A stretch of 19,400 nt of DNA from Colivivens sp963645405 (GCA_963645405.1 CAVISR010000057.1:1-19400); one strand, 5' to 3'; shown: positions 1 to 7,040, counted from the stretch's first letter. Numbers and translations: made by a program. Notes: generated from the sequence alone by a model not told the origin.

Positions 1-36
1 AAGATTGTGAAGATTGCAGCTGCTTCAGGCAACTAA
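1..36 (+). CDS. 3' end of an unidentified gene (partial)
   Basis: Frame 1 from the window edge encodes KIVKIAAASGN followed by TAA at 34-36. Only eleven residues are visible, so the product cannot be named. That this is a real plus-strand gene end is supported by a strong plus-strand intrinsic terminator about 70 bases downstream (104-135). Frame 3 also stays open across this stretch, so the reading frame is an inference. Confidence 0.35.
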   Translation, partial: KIVKIAAASGN

Positions 37-103
37 TTATAGACATAACGAAACATCAAATATTTTTCATAACAGAAATTATTTATTTACTTATGTTGAT
101 TGG

Positions 104-135
104 GCCTCTGGTGCGTGAGCATCGGAGGCTTTTTT
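104..135 (+). terminator. Intrinsic terminator of the left-edge gene
   Basis: An 11-bp stem (104-114 with 119-129, two wobble pairs if read as RNA) encloses a GTGA loop, which is a GNRA tetraloop, and is followed by six T (130-135). The T-run is only on the plus strand, so it ends plus-strand transcription. It overlaps the stop of the truncated minus-strand ATPase at 134-136. Confidence 0.8.
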
Positions 136-307
136 ATGGTCTCACCCTTGCCCTCTCCCGTAGAGATGTAGACTTCCCGACACCACGTGATCCCATCAAC
201 CCTACGAGTCGTGCCTCCCATGGCAGTTTCGTATACATATAGCGTTTGAAGTCAAGCGATGCAAGACCCAACTGCTCTTTCATGAATTCAATCAGTGTAA
301 TGTCCAT
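134..307 (-). pseudogene. Truncated AAA (DUF4143-type) ATPase, N-terminal remnant
   Basis: Fifty-seven codons from ATG at 307 give an N-terminus typical of the DUF4143/AAA_14 ATPases common in Bacteroidetes: a short helix, then KLPWEARLVGLMGSRGVGKST, a Walker A P-loop. Family members run to roughly 380 residues. Here the frame departs from the family right after the P-loop (SLRERARVRP) and stops at 134, inside the neighbouring gene's terminator. The rest (Walker B, sensor regions, DUF4143 nuclease-like domain) is missing, so this is a remnant left by a deletion. A consensus promoter remains upstream (404-435). Family assignment rests on the P-loop context only. Confidence 0.65.
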
Positions 308-353
308 TGTCGTTCCGTTTTTTATTCCTTCCCAGATATTGGTTCCTCTTCCT

Positions 354-373
354 GTGCACCTCAAGAAGTGCAC
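354..373. repeat. GTGCAC inverted repeat in the ATPase-remnant leader
   Basis: GTGCAC occurs at 354-359 and again at 368-373, with an 8-base spacer. Because GTGCAC is self-complementary, the predicted leader RNA of the truncated ATPase can fold into a hairpin here. Whether it has a function is unknown. Confidence 0.45.
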
Positions 374-403
374 GTTTGTTGCGTATTTGCACTTTTCAAG
401 GTG

Positions 404-435
404 CAAATATACGGGTTTTTGTTTGATAACGACAA
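404..435 (-). promoter_or_regulatory. Bacteroidetes-type promoter of the truncated ATPase
   Basis: On the minus strand TATATTTG (411-404) fits the TAnnTTTG -7 box, and TTG (435-433) lies 21 bases upstream as the -33 element. The -7 box sits in the right arm of an 8-bp inverted repeat, ATTTGCAC (385-392) and GTGCAAAT (401-408). A further inverted repeat (441-458, 8-bp arms around AA) lies just upstream of -33. Both are candidate operators. Confidence 0.65.
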
Positions 436-551
436 GTAATACCATGAAAATTCATGGTTTGTTCCAATAATTGCCCTTACCGGACTCTTGTATTTAGTCG
501 CAAAATAGGAGGCGGAAATAGGAGCACAAGCGCCCGACAAGCATAAAAGCG

Positions 552-811
552 CAGGGAGCTAGTTCTCTCCGAGGGCGTTAAAGCGAGTGCGGGAATTAGC
601 GAGCTGTATATTATATATAAGGTGTATAGCGAGCTGACGATCGAGCGCTATCGTCTACGCCGTCGGAGACGGCTGACTCCTACATAGCGAACAAAGTTCG
701 AACGACGATATAAGCGAGCTGACGCTCGAGTGTCATCGTCTACGCCGTCGGAGACGGCTGACTCCTACCATTCGGATGGATTTGTGATAATTCACTTCGT
801 GCAAATTTTCT
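552..811. repeat. Hairpin-rich dispersed repeat, left copy (compound)
   Basis: This stretch holds two 85-bp-spaced units (from 629 and from 714) that share an identical 34-base core (650-683 and 735-768). The core contains a perfect 6-bp hairpin GCCGTC-GGA-GACGGC (659-673, 744-758) followed by GCTGACTCCTAC. A hairpin CGAAC-AAA-GTTCG (688-700) lies between the units, and CGAGC-TGAC-GCTCG (715-728) opens the second. A degenerate inverted copy of the end motif is at 555-577. Similarity to the 19062-19316 copy continues through about 811. No gene is visible between 308 and 911. Confidence 0.75.
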
Positions 812-911
812 CGCCATGGCATAGTTCAAGCAAGCTTGGCTCTGCTCACCTGGCTTATCGAAAATTTTCGCTTCGCGCAAATTTTGTGCTGAAGCTGACA
901 GGAATTATTCC
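793..911. repeat. Diverged duplicate with AT palindromes downstream of the ABC gene
   Basis: CACTTCGTGCAAATTTT near 793 recurs as CGCTTCGCGCAAATTTT near 869. The palindrome CGAAAATTTTCG (859-870) and the short inverted repeat GGAAT-T-ATTCC (901-911) lie next to the ABC transporter stop. The latter could help end minus-strand transcription, but no T-run follows it, so no terminator is called. Confidence 0.35.
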
Positions 912-2540
912 TTATGCTAGAAAGACTCTCTCGTCACACAACTCACCCACTGCCGGACTGTGGGTAATCATAATCATTGTCTTGGCTGAATATTGGGTGA
1001 ACAATCGCTGGCAGAGTTCACGTGTTGTCTGTTCATCAAGGGCGGAGCTTATCTCGTCCAGCAGCAGGACTGTACCCGGGCGGAGCAATCCGCGGGCAAT
1101 GGCAATGCGCTGCGCCTGTCCTTCGCTCAGTCCGATTCCGCGCTCGCCCAGTTCCGTGTCAAGTCCGTTGGGCAGTTGCATGACGAAACCGGCACATGCC
1201 ACATGAAGGGCCGTCTGCATCTCGTCGGCAGTGGCATCGGGTTTGGCAAGCAACAGATTGTCGCGTATGGTGCCGCTCATCAGTGTGTTGCCCTGGGGAA
1301 CAAACACGAAGTCTGCTCGAGTGTCAGCGGAGACTGCAACTTGCTTGCCGTCGGCTCCGCACAAACTGATCCGTCCCCCGACTGGCTGTATGAGTCCGAG
1401 CATGAGGCGGAACAAGGTTGTCTTGCCAATACCGGTCTCCCCCATGATTGCTGTCTTTGACCCGGGAGCGAAACGGTGGGTGAAGTCTTTCAGTACTGCC
1501 TTGTCGCCCTTGGCATAACTGAAGCTCACATTGTCGAACACCACTCCCTGGGTTTCCTTGTGCACCTCAGCCTCTTCCTTGCATTCCTGACTGCCGGCTG
1601 CCTCCAGTTCATTCAAGCGGTCAATACTTGCTGTGGCATGGATTACCCCTGGCACAAGGTTCAGCAATTGCAATATCGGGTCCTGAATCATCCCGACCAA
1701 CTGTAGGAACGATGTCATGACACCAAACGTTATCGTGCCGTTGCGAAGTCCGATTCCTCCCCAGACAAATGCCAACAGATAGCCCAAACCGAACACAAGT
1801 CCCAAAGCCATACGGGTGACTACTGTGAACCGTGTGCGCCTCATTATGTTCGATTGCAAATGCTGCTGCATCGTCTCGAGCCGTCCGCTCACCTGCTGTT
1901 CACTGCCCAGCGAACGCAGGACAGCGTTGTATTCCATACCTTCCTGCACATGCATCTGTATGCGGCTTTCATCCTCGCGTATGTCAAGAGTCATCTGTCG
2001 CAATTTGCGTGCAACCAACTTTGCAAAGACCACGACAACTGGAGTCAACAGCAACAATGCCCATGCCAGGCGTGCATCGAACCATCGCATGAGGAGAAAC
2101 GCACCACACAGCTGTACCACTGTCACCACCATCTGAGGAATGCTTGAAGCGGAAGTGGTGGTCACGGTTTCTATGTCCTTCGACATTCGCGATGTCACAT
2201 CACCGGAATGCAGTTCATGATCAGTGAAGAGTTGCCGGCGGAACAGACTCCCGAATATTCTCAGACGTATCGTGTTCGTCTGCCGTATGGTTGCCTTCAT
2301 CGTCAGATAATAGTAAACCTGACGAAGCGCTGTTATACACACAACGACAGCCACCAGACATATAATCATGCGAATCACATCTGATGAAGAGTCCGTGTGG
2401 ATAGTCTCGTCGATGAACTGACGGCACAACCATACCATCAGAATGCCCAAGGCTACCCGAAGCATGCCCGAGACAATACGCACAAAGATATTAAGGCGTA
2501 TGCCACGGGTATTGTGTATGATCCAGCGTACGTAGTTCAT
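912..2540 (-). CDS. ABC exporter, fused membrane and ATPase domains
   Basis: This 542-residue half-transporter has an N-terminal ABC type-1 membrane region (about residues 1-320, several hydrophobic spans) followed by a nucleotide-binding domain. The ATPase motifs are intact: Walker A GETGIGKTT near 367-375, signature LSEGQ near 471-475, Walker B LLLDE near 492-496 and H-loop His near 527. It would act as a homodimer in the inner membrane. There is no N-terminal C39 peptidase domain, so any leader must be removed by another protein, possibly the peptidase at 2831-3286. The start was chosen because its ATG overlaps the TGA of the PqqD-like gene (ATGA, 2540-2537); a longer reading from 2564 would add eight residues. 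The substrate cannot be read from the sequence; the cassette suggests a modified peptide. Confidence 0.93.
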   Translation of the reverse strand: MNYVRWIIHNTRGIRLNIFVRIVSGMLRVALGILMVWLCRQFIDETIHTDSSSDVIRMIICLVAVVVCITALRQVYYYLTMKATIRQTNTIRLRIFGSLFRRQLFTDHELHSGDVTSRMSKDIETVTTTSASSIPQMVVTVVQLCGAFLLMRWFDARLAWALLLLTPVVVVFAKLVARKLRQMTLDIREDESRIQMHVQEGMEYNAVLRSLGSEQQVSGRLETMQQHLQSNIMRRTRFTVVTRMALGLVFGLGYLLAFVWGGIGLRNGTITFGVMTSFLQLVGMIQDPILQLLNLVPGVIHATASIDRLNELEAAGSQECKEEAEVHKETQGVVFDNVSFSYAKGDKAVLKDFTHRFAPGSKTAIMGETGIGKTTLFRLMLGLIQPVGGRISLCGADGKQVAVSADTRADFVFVPQGNTLMSGTIRDNLLLAKPDATADEMQTALHVACAGFVMQLPNGLDTELGERGIGLSEGQAQRIAIARGLLRPGTVLLLDEISSALDEQTTRELCQRLFTQYSAKTMIMITHSPAVGELCDERVFLA

Positions 2541-2806
2541 TCCAGTACTCCGACATTCTGCCACTCGTCGACCATCTTTGCGACGTCGGCTTTTGCCTGT
2601 GCAGCATCCACCTCATACTCTTCGCAAAGTGCATCTGTGAGGGAATCCACCGTGAAGTTGCCCTGTGCCACAGCACTTTTCCAAAGGAAAGCGCCTGTAT
2701 CGTTAAGGCTCAACAGTTTTCCGAAATCAAGGGTATCGAGTCCTTCACCCACAATCACTTGTACACCGCACACTTCACGAAGTACGAATCCATTCTTTAT
2801 CTTCAT
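2537..2806 (-). CDS. PqqD-like RiPP recognition protein
   Basis: This 89-residue protein has the length and pattern of the PqqD family: a beta-rich N-terminus, LNDTGAFLWKSA near 54-65, an acidic helical part (DALCEEYEVDAAQAKADV) and a C-terminal VGVLE. PqqD domains are the RiPP recognition elements that bind leader peptides and bring precursors to modifying enzymes. In lasso clusters the equivalent is the B1 protein. Here it stands alone, translationally coupled to the ABC exporter by an ATGA overlap and 24 bases after the S24/S26 peptidase. No radical SAM or cyclase partner is in the window. The family call is firm; the leader-peptide ligand is inferred. Confidence 0.9.
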   Translation of the reverse strand: MKIKNGFVLREVCGVQVIVGEGLDTLDFGKLLSLNDTGAFLWKSAVAQGNFTVDSLTDALCEEYEVDAAQAKADVAKMVDEWQNVGVLE

Positions 2807-2830
2807 ATCCTTATACTTTATTTTGTTCTT

Positions 2831-3286
2831 CTATCTATTCTTCCACACCAGTCTTCTGTACACTACCCTTCTGTAGATTGCCAATATCCAGCGTCTGACA
2901 GGACGGAGTCTGTACCACACACGGGCAGCAGCCAGGCTACGGTCAGACTGGAGAGGACGGCGCTTGCCTGAGTTCCCGACAACGTATGTAGCGACTGCCT
3001 TCACATCGGCAACAGAGCAATGCTCCACTCCTTTCAGGTTTCCGTCGCCCATCAGCACCACATTGTTTCCACTGATGCTTATAATCCGGTGAACCACATA
3101 GTGGGAATTGTCTGCCCATGCCAGCACAACATATCCGACCTTCAAATCATTGGGGCGGGAAAGGATGACGCTTTCCTTGCCTCCGATAATGAAAGGAAGC
3201 ATGCTGTAGCCTTTCACGGGGAATGTGACAGCCACACCGTCGTCTACCAGTTTTATTGCCTCTTCTATGATTTGCTTGTCCGTCAT
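2831..3286 (-). CDS. S24/S26 family serine peptidase (signal-peptidase-like)
   Basis: This 151-residue protein has GYSMLPF at 26-32, the signal-peptidase/LexA-fold nucleophile motif with Ser28. VGYVVLAW (50-57) and VVHRII (64-69) follow, then GDGN (80-83). A His (67) where bacterial SPase I has Lys resembles the Ser/His arrangement of the ER/archaeal/SipW branch. There is no N-terminal membrane anchor. The C-terminus (about 122-151) is arginine-rich and amphipathic, and may associate with membrane or nucleic acid. It lies 35 bases after the HprK-like gene and 24 before the PqqD-like gene. In this context it is a candidate leader peptidase, which is inference. A LexA-like role is unlikely, as no DNA-binding N-terminal domain is present. 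Confidence 0.85.
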   Translation of the reverse strand: MTDKQIIEEAIKLVDDGVAVTFPVKGYSMLPFIIGGKESVILSRPNDLKVGYVVLAWADNSHYVVHRIISISGNNVVLMGDGNLKGVEHCSVADVKAVATYVVGNSGKRRPLQSDRSLAAARVWYRLRPVRRWILAIYRRVVYRRLVWKNR

Positions 3287-3321
3287 TGCTCTGGGCTGTT
3301 CTTATGCATCATCCTTCTGTG

Positions 3322-4176
3322 CTACTTTATCGTTTCGCAGCTCAAACGTGCGGCAGCCTCATCGGGCAAGCATTCCAAGAACCATACCCGCGCTTTCATT
3401 GCCAGTGCATTCTCGGTCTGATGCAGTCCGTCTGCCATCCTTGGGTCCCAGCGTTTGCCTGATATGCTCGGCAACACAGCCGCATAGGCAGCAACACCTT
3501 CAAGACGCTTTATCTTATTGTAAGGAGCCTGAGTCAAAAGCACAATACCTCCGAGAGGAGCAGAGACATTGCGGTAGCATGGAGTCTTTCCGCTCCATGG
3601 GCTTCCATAAACCATCACACCTTCATCGGTGACCCTGACCACAGGGTTGTCATCATTCATCAGAGCAGTGCCTTCAATGTGCTTCAGCCACAGACGGGCG
3701 TGAGTGCTCTTGCCGGTGCCGCTCTTGCCAAGGAACATATAGCCCTTGCCATCCTTGCTTACGACTGCCGAATGGAACAAGGCAGTTCCCTTGCATGATG
3801 TTGCAAGTGCATAGAGAATCATCAAGGAGTTGTCGATGGCAAGTTTGTTTTCAATGTCCGACAGAATCAACTGTGCGCTTCCATAATCAGGCTCACAGAC
3901 AAGCTGTCCTGCTGTCTTGTCCTTCACCGTGAACTCAAAGACCGGCTTCCCGTCCTTGTTTCCACAGATAATCTCACGTTCCTCTTCCTCCTGACGTCTC
4001 TCCTCGGTGTAGTCCACCATAGAGCCGTTACCAATTGTCAGAGTGAACACAAGATTTTCTTCTCCGCAGACATCTCCACAGACAAAAGGTTCATAATTCT
4101 TCATGAGAGGAGCCAAGCCCTCGTCGGCTGACACGCTGAACACATGTCCTCCGACTCTGTAATATGTAGTTTTCAT
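3322..4176 (-). CDS. HPr-kinase-like P-loop protein
   Basis: About 284 residues. The C-terminal half resembles the HPr kinase catalytic fold: Walker A GKSGTGKST (150-158), MNDDNP (173-178), YGSPWSGK (190-197) and a C-terminal FLECLPDEAA. The N-terminal half lacks the classical HprK domain and carries a Glu/Arg-rich stretch near 58-68. Homologues in RiPP clusters (for example the paeninodin kinase PadeK) phosphorylate the C-terminal Ser of the precursor. That, not sugar regulation, is the more likely role beside PqqD-like and ABC genes. ATG at 4191 and 4185 are also in frame; 4176 is preferred because the upstream ATGs lie in extra copies of a repeat whose last copy carries the MKTTYYRV start. 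It heads the cassette. Confidence 0.85.
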   Translation of the reverse strand: MKTTYYRVGGHVFSVSADEGLAPLMKNYEPFVCGDVCGEENLVFTLTIGNGSMVDYTEERRQEEEEREIICGNKDGKPVFEFTVKDKTAGQLVCEPDYGSAQLILSDIENKLAIDNSLMILYALATSCKGTALFHSAVVSKDGKGYMFLGKSGTGKSTHARLWLKHIEGTALMNDDNPVVRVTDEGVMVYGSPWSGKTPCYRNVSAPLGGIVLLTQAPYNKIKRLEGVAAYAAVLPSISGKRWDPRMADGLHQTENALAMKARVWFLECLPDEAAARLSCETIK

Positions 4177-4240
4177 TCTATCCATCTGCATGTAGTTTTC
4201 TATGCATCCGCATGTAGTTTACTGTCCATCTGCAAATCCA
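4174..4240 (-). repeat. Degenerate tandem triplication at the start of the HprK-like gene
   Basis: Read on the minus strand, three successive units each end in AAACTACAT. Two begin with GCAGATGG and one with GCGGATGC, and they are spaced 22-26 bases apart. The last unit contains the preferred start codon (4176). The first two create spare in-frame or nearby ATGs. An inverted repeat CATCTG/CAGATG (4227-4244) overlaps the upstream unit. Confidence 0.7.
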
Positions 4241-4270
4241 GATGCTTCACAACCTTATTTTACGCGCAAA

Positions 4271-4305
4271 TGGAGACTACATCATTCGCTGATGCATAAT
4301 CTCCA
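4271..4305 (-). terminator. Possible weak terminator at the lipoprotein stop
   Basis: TGGAGA (4271-4276) pairs with TCTCCA (4300-4305), and inside it CATCA (4280-4284) pairs with TGATG (4290-4294). The structure straddles the lipoprotein stop codon. Only a short T-rich stretch follows on the minus strand, so termination would be partial at best. It may separate the der operon from the HprK-like cassette. Confidence 0.35.
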
Positions 4306-4686
4306 TTCACCATTTATACTTCGTACCTTATTCACACATCTCATCTTAGTTCCGTCGTTAAACTTGAGTGAGTAACTGACACAATAGAGAGAATCGGTCT
4401 CCCGGTTTGAACTGATTGGTTCAACGCCTTTCAACCCTCCCCTACTGCTCACTTCATCAACATGCCGCCGGAGGACGAGCCGAAGCAACATGACCTTGGT
4501 AGAGTCCATGGGTTCTCCGAAATCGGAATGACTGATATACGCATCCACATTTCCCGAATACAATGCTGTCAGAGCATCGGTCACGACATTGCTTGCCTGC
4601 TCGGCTGGCGTCGGACCATCATCTCCACACGACACGGATACGAGACTGCAAACCGCAATCAGAAGTATTGTCAGACTACGCATCAT
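4282..4686 (-). CDS. DUF4878-type lipoprotein
   Basis: This 134-residue protein begins with a lipoprotein signal peptide ending in SLVSVSC, with the lipidated Cys at 20, then the acidic linker GDDGPTP. The rest (EQASNVVTDALTALYSGNVDAYI..., ending NGEWRLCISE) fits the NTF2/lumazine-binding-like DUF4878 fold common in Bacteroidetes. Its role is unknown; it should sit in the periplasm or outer membrane. Its ATG overlaps the der TGA (ATGA, 4686-4683), so translation is coupled to der. The family call is by pattern memory; the lipobox is directly visible. Confidence 0.8.
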   Translation of the reverse strand: MMRSLTILLIAVCSLVSVSCGDDGPTPAEQASNVVTDALTALYSGNVDAYISHSDFGEPMDSTKVMLLRLVLRRHVDEVSSRGGLKGVEPISSNRETDSLYCVSYSLKFNDGTKMRCVNKVRSINGEWRLCISE

Positions 4687-5996
4687 TTCTGCCGGATGAA
4701 TATATTGATTGGAGTTCCGCAGAAGTTCCAGTGTTCACGTATCTGATTTTCCAGGAACCGACGGTATGGTTCCTTCACATACTGAGGCAAGTTGGCATAG
4801 AACACGAACGAAGGCACGTAAGTTGCCGGGAGTTGCATACAGTACTTGATCTTGATGTACTTGCCCTTGATTGATGGTGGTGGTGTTGCCTCAATGATTG
4901 GCAGCATCACTTCATTCAGTTTGTGGGTTGACACCTTGTTTATTCTGTTGTTGTAAGTGTTCTTTGCTTCCTCCAGTACCTTGTATATTCGTTGCTTGGT
5001 CAGAGCCGAAGCAAAGATTATCTGGAAGTCAGTGAACGGAGCAAAACGCTGGTGGATTGTATTCTCGAAATGCTTGATTGCCTCCTGACTCTTGTCTTCT
5101 GCCAAATCCCATTTGTTGACAACTACTACCAGTCCTTTCTGGTTCTTCTGTATCACCTGGAAGATATTGACATCCTGCATCTCGATTCCACGTGTGGCGT
5201 CAATCATAAGCACACACACATCGGAGTTCTCGATGGCACGGATGGAACGCATCACTGAATAGAACTCCAGGTCTTCGTTCACTTTCTTCTTTCTGCGAAT
5301 ACCTGCTGTATCTACAAGATAGAAGTCGAAGCCGAACTTGTCGTACTTCGTGTAGATGGAGTCGCGAGTAGTTCCTGCAATGTCGGTCACCACATTACGG
5401 CTGTCGTCGAGGAATGCATTGATGATGGACGACTTGCCCACGTTCGGACGGCCTACCACTGCAATACGCGGAATGTCTTCCTCGATTACGTCCGACATCT
5501 CCTTTGTGAACTTGCTTACTACCAAGTCGAGCAAATCTCCTGTTCCACTGCCTGTTGCTGCAGAGATGCAAATCGGGTCACCCAGTCCAAGGGCATAGAA
5601 CTCTGCACTGCCATACTGCAGTTCGTTGGAATCAGTCTTATTGCAGCACAAGATGGTAGGAATCTTCACACGGCGAAGTATGTCGGCTACCTCCATGTCC
5701 AAGTCGGTCACGCCGTTCTGTACGTCCACCATGAAAAGAATCACGTCACACTCCTCAATCGCAATCAACACTTGCTTGCGTATTTCTTCTTCGAACACAT
5801 CTTCCGAATTGACGACCCATCCGCCTGTGTCGACAACGGAGAACTCTTTGTTTCCCCATTCACATTTTCCATACTGGCGGTCGCGTGTCGTACCCGACTC
5901 GTCACTGACTATTGCGTGACGTGTCTGTGTCAGACGGTTGAACAAAGTAGACTTGCCCACATTCGGGCGACCAACTATAGCTACAAGATTTGCCAT
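4683..5996 (-). CDS. der: Ribosome biogenesis GTPase Der (EngA)
   Basis: A 437-residue double GTPase needed for 50S subunit assembly. Domain 1 has GRPNVGKST (9-17), DTGGW (56-60) and NKTD (119-122). Domain 2 has GRPNVGKSS (182-190), DTAGI (229-233) and NKWD (294-297). The KH-like domain fills about 345-437. Length and motifs are normal. It follows era on the same strand after 132 bases and overlaps the DUF4878 lipoprotein by four bases. All catalytic elements are intact. Confidence 0.98.
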   Translation of the reverse strand: MANLVAIVGRPNVGKSTLFNRLTQTRHAIVSDESGTTRDRQYGKCEWGNKEFSVVDTGGWVVNSEDVFEEEIRKQVLIAIEECDVILFMVDVQNGVTDLDMEVADILRRVKIPTILCCNKTDSNELQYGSAEFYALGLGDPICISAATGSGTGDLLDLVVSKFTKEMSDVIEEDIPRIAVVGRPNVGKSSIINAFLDDSRNVVTDIAGTTRDSIYTKYDKFGFDFYLVDTAGIRRKKKVNEDLEFYSVMRSIRAIENSDVCVLMIDATRGIEMQDVNIFQVIQKNQKGLVVVVNKWDLAEDKSQEAIKHFENTIHQRFAPFTDFQIIFASALTKQRIYKVLEEAKNTYNNRINKVSTHKLNEVMLPIIEATPPPSIKGKYIKIKYCMQLPATYVPSFVFYANLPQYVKEPYRRFLENQIREHWNFCGTPINIFIRQK

Positions 5997-6059
5997 TTAC
6001 TGATTTTTTGTTTAAGTCCTGCATGACTGTCATCTGCCGACAACCCCTGCAAGGCATGA

Positions 6060-6147
6060 TTACTCTTTTTTGTTACTTAGGATGTTGCCCGATTTACGTA
6101 GGATTGCATCCTTGGGATTGTATCCGGTTTACTTAGGATTATATCCG
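6060..6147 (-). repeat. Tandem duplications overlapping the end of era
   Basis: On the plus strand TTACTTAGGAT occurs at 6073 and 6129, with TTACGTAGGAT at 6094 and a shorter related unit near 6112-6127. The copy at 6129 carries era's last codons and stop. Beyond the stop the same frame stays open for 22 codons, repeats GYNPK, and stops at 6062-6060. This fills most of the era-der spacer. Confidence 0.75.
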
Positions 6148-7010
6148 AATAAATCCAATTCTCTGTCCGAGTCTCTCCAGTCCTTGTCGACCTTCACGTA
6201 CACTTCCAGATAGATATGCTTGTCGAAGAATCTCTCGAGCGACTTGCGTGCCTCGGTTGCCACCTTCTTGAGGGCTTTCCCCTGGTGACCTATGATGATT
6301 CCCTTCTGACTGTCGTGGTTCACATATATCACGGCATTGATGCGTATTATCTTCGGTTCTTCCTTGAAACTCTCCACGCCCACTTCCACTGAATACGGGA
6401 TTTCCTTGTCGTAGTACAGGAGAATCTTCTCGCGGATTATTTCGCTCACAAAGAAACGTGCCGGTTTGTCGGTCAACTGGTCTTTGTCGAAATAGGCGGG
6501 ACATTCAGGCAAGAGTTCCTTTATCCGCTTCATGACCACATCCACATTGAACTTTGCGATTGCCGAAACCGGGATTATCTCAGCCTTCGGCAGCATGGCA
6601 TGCAGTTCCTCCACCCGTTCAATCAGTTTCTCCTGGTTGGTCAAGTCAATCTTGTTGACCAGCAGAAGCACGGGGATGTCCAGTCGGTTCACTTTCTGGA
6701 GGAAATCGCTGTTCTTGTCAATCTTCTCTATCGGGTCAGTCACATAAAGCAGGATGTCGGCATCCTCAAGCGCGCTTTCCGAGAAGGCGAGCATTGACTC
6801 CTGGAGTTTGTAACTTGGTTTGAGCACACCAGGAGTGTCGCTGAACACAATCTGCACATCTTCATCGTTGATGATGCCCATGATTCTGTGGCGTGTGGTC
6901 TGAGCCTTGAAGGTGGCAATGGAAATTCTTTCACCGACGAACAGGTTCATCAGTGTGGACTTTCCCACGTTTGGATTGCCTACGATGTTTACGAAACCGG
7001 ATTTATGCAT
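6129..7010 (-). CDS. era: GTPase Era
   Basis: This 293-residue 16S rRNA-binding GTPase acts in 30S maturation. GNPNVGKS (11-18), DTPG (58-61), NKID (119-122) and the C-terminal KH loop GHQGKALKKV (241-250) are present. I place the start at MHKSGFVNIVG (7010), because the family begins there. The longer frame to 7052 would add SLRLYSLRLY, a 15-bp tandem duplication, and would run into the rpmF terminator. Only 29 bases separate that terminator from the start, so era depends on read-through or on a promoter not seen here. Confidence 0.97.
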   Translation of the reverse strand: MHKSGFVNIVGNPNVGKSTLMNLFVGERISIATFKAQTTRHRIMGIINDEDVQIVFSDTPGVLKPSYKLQESMLAFSESALEDADILLYVTDPIEKIDKNSDFLQKVNRLDIPVLLLVNKIDLTNQEKLIERVEELHAMLPKAEIIPVSAIAKFNVDVVMKRIKELLPECPAYFDKDQLTDKPARFFVSEIIREKILLYYDKEIPYSVEVGVESFKEEPKIIRINAVIYVNHDSQKGIIIGHQGKALKKVATEARKSLERFFDKHIYLEVYVKVDKDWRDSDRELDLFGYNPK

Positions 7011-7040
7011 ATACAGTCGGAGTGAATAGAGTCGAAGCGA
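7011..7040. repeat. 15-bp tandem repeat immediately before era
   Basis: Two adjoining 15-base units (7011-7025 and 7026-7040) match at 12 of 15 positions. They lie directly against the era start codon and would encode SLRLY twice if translated from an earlier ATG. Confidence 0.65.

Noticed and set aside
552..811. Repeat hairpins as ordinary intrinsic terminators
   Set aside because: No T-run follows the stems on either strand, and the units recur as a module with inverted ends elsewhere.
730..1206. Plus-strand frame running from the repeat into the ABC gene
   Set aside because: It covers hairpin repeats and antisense of the ATPase domain, with no family resemblance.
912..4176. Complete lasso peptide cluster
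   Set aside because: No asparagine-synthetase-like cyclase, no transglutaminase-like protease and no precursor are visible, so only a RiPP-like cassette is claimed.
4192..4281. Short ORF (MDSKLHADA) as a RiPP precursor
   Set aside because: It has only nine codons, sits inside the tandem repeat, and has no leader-core layout.
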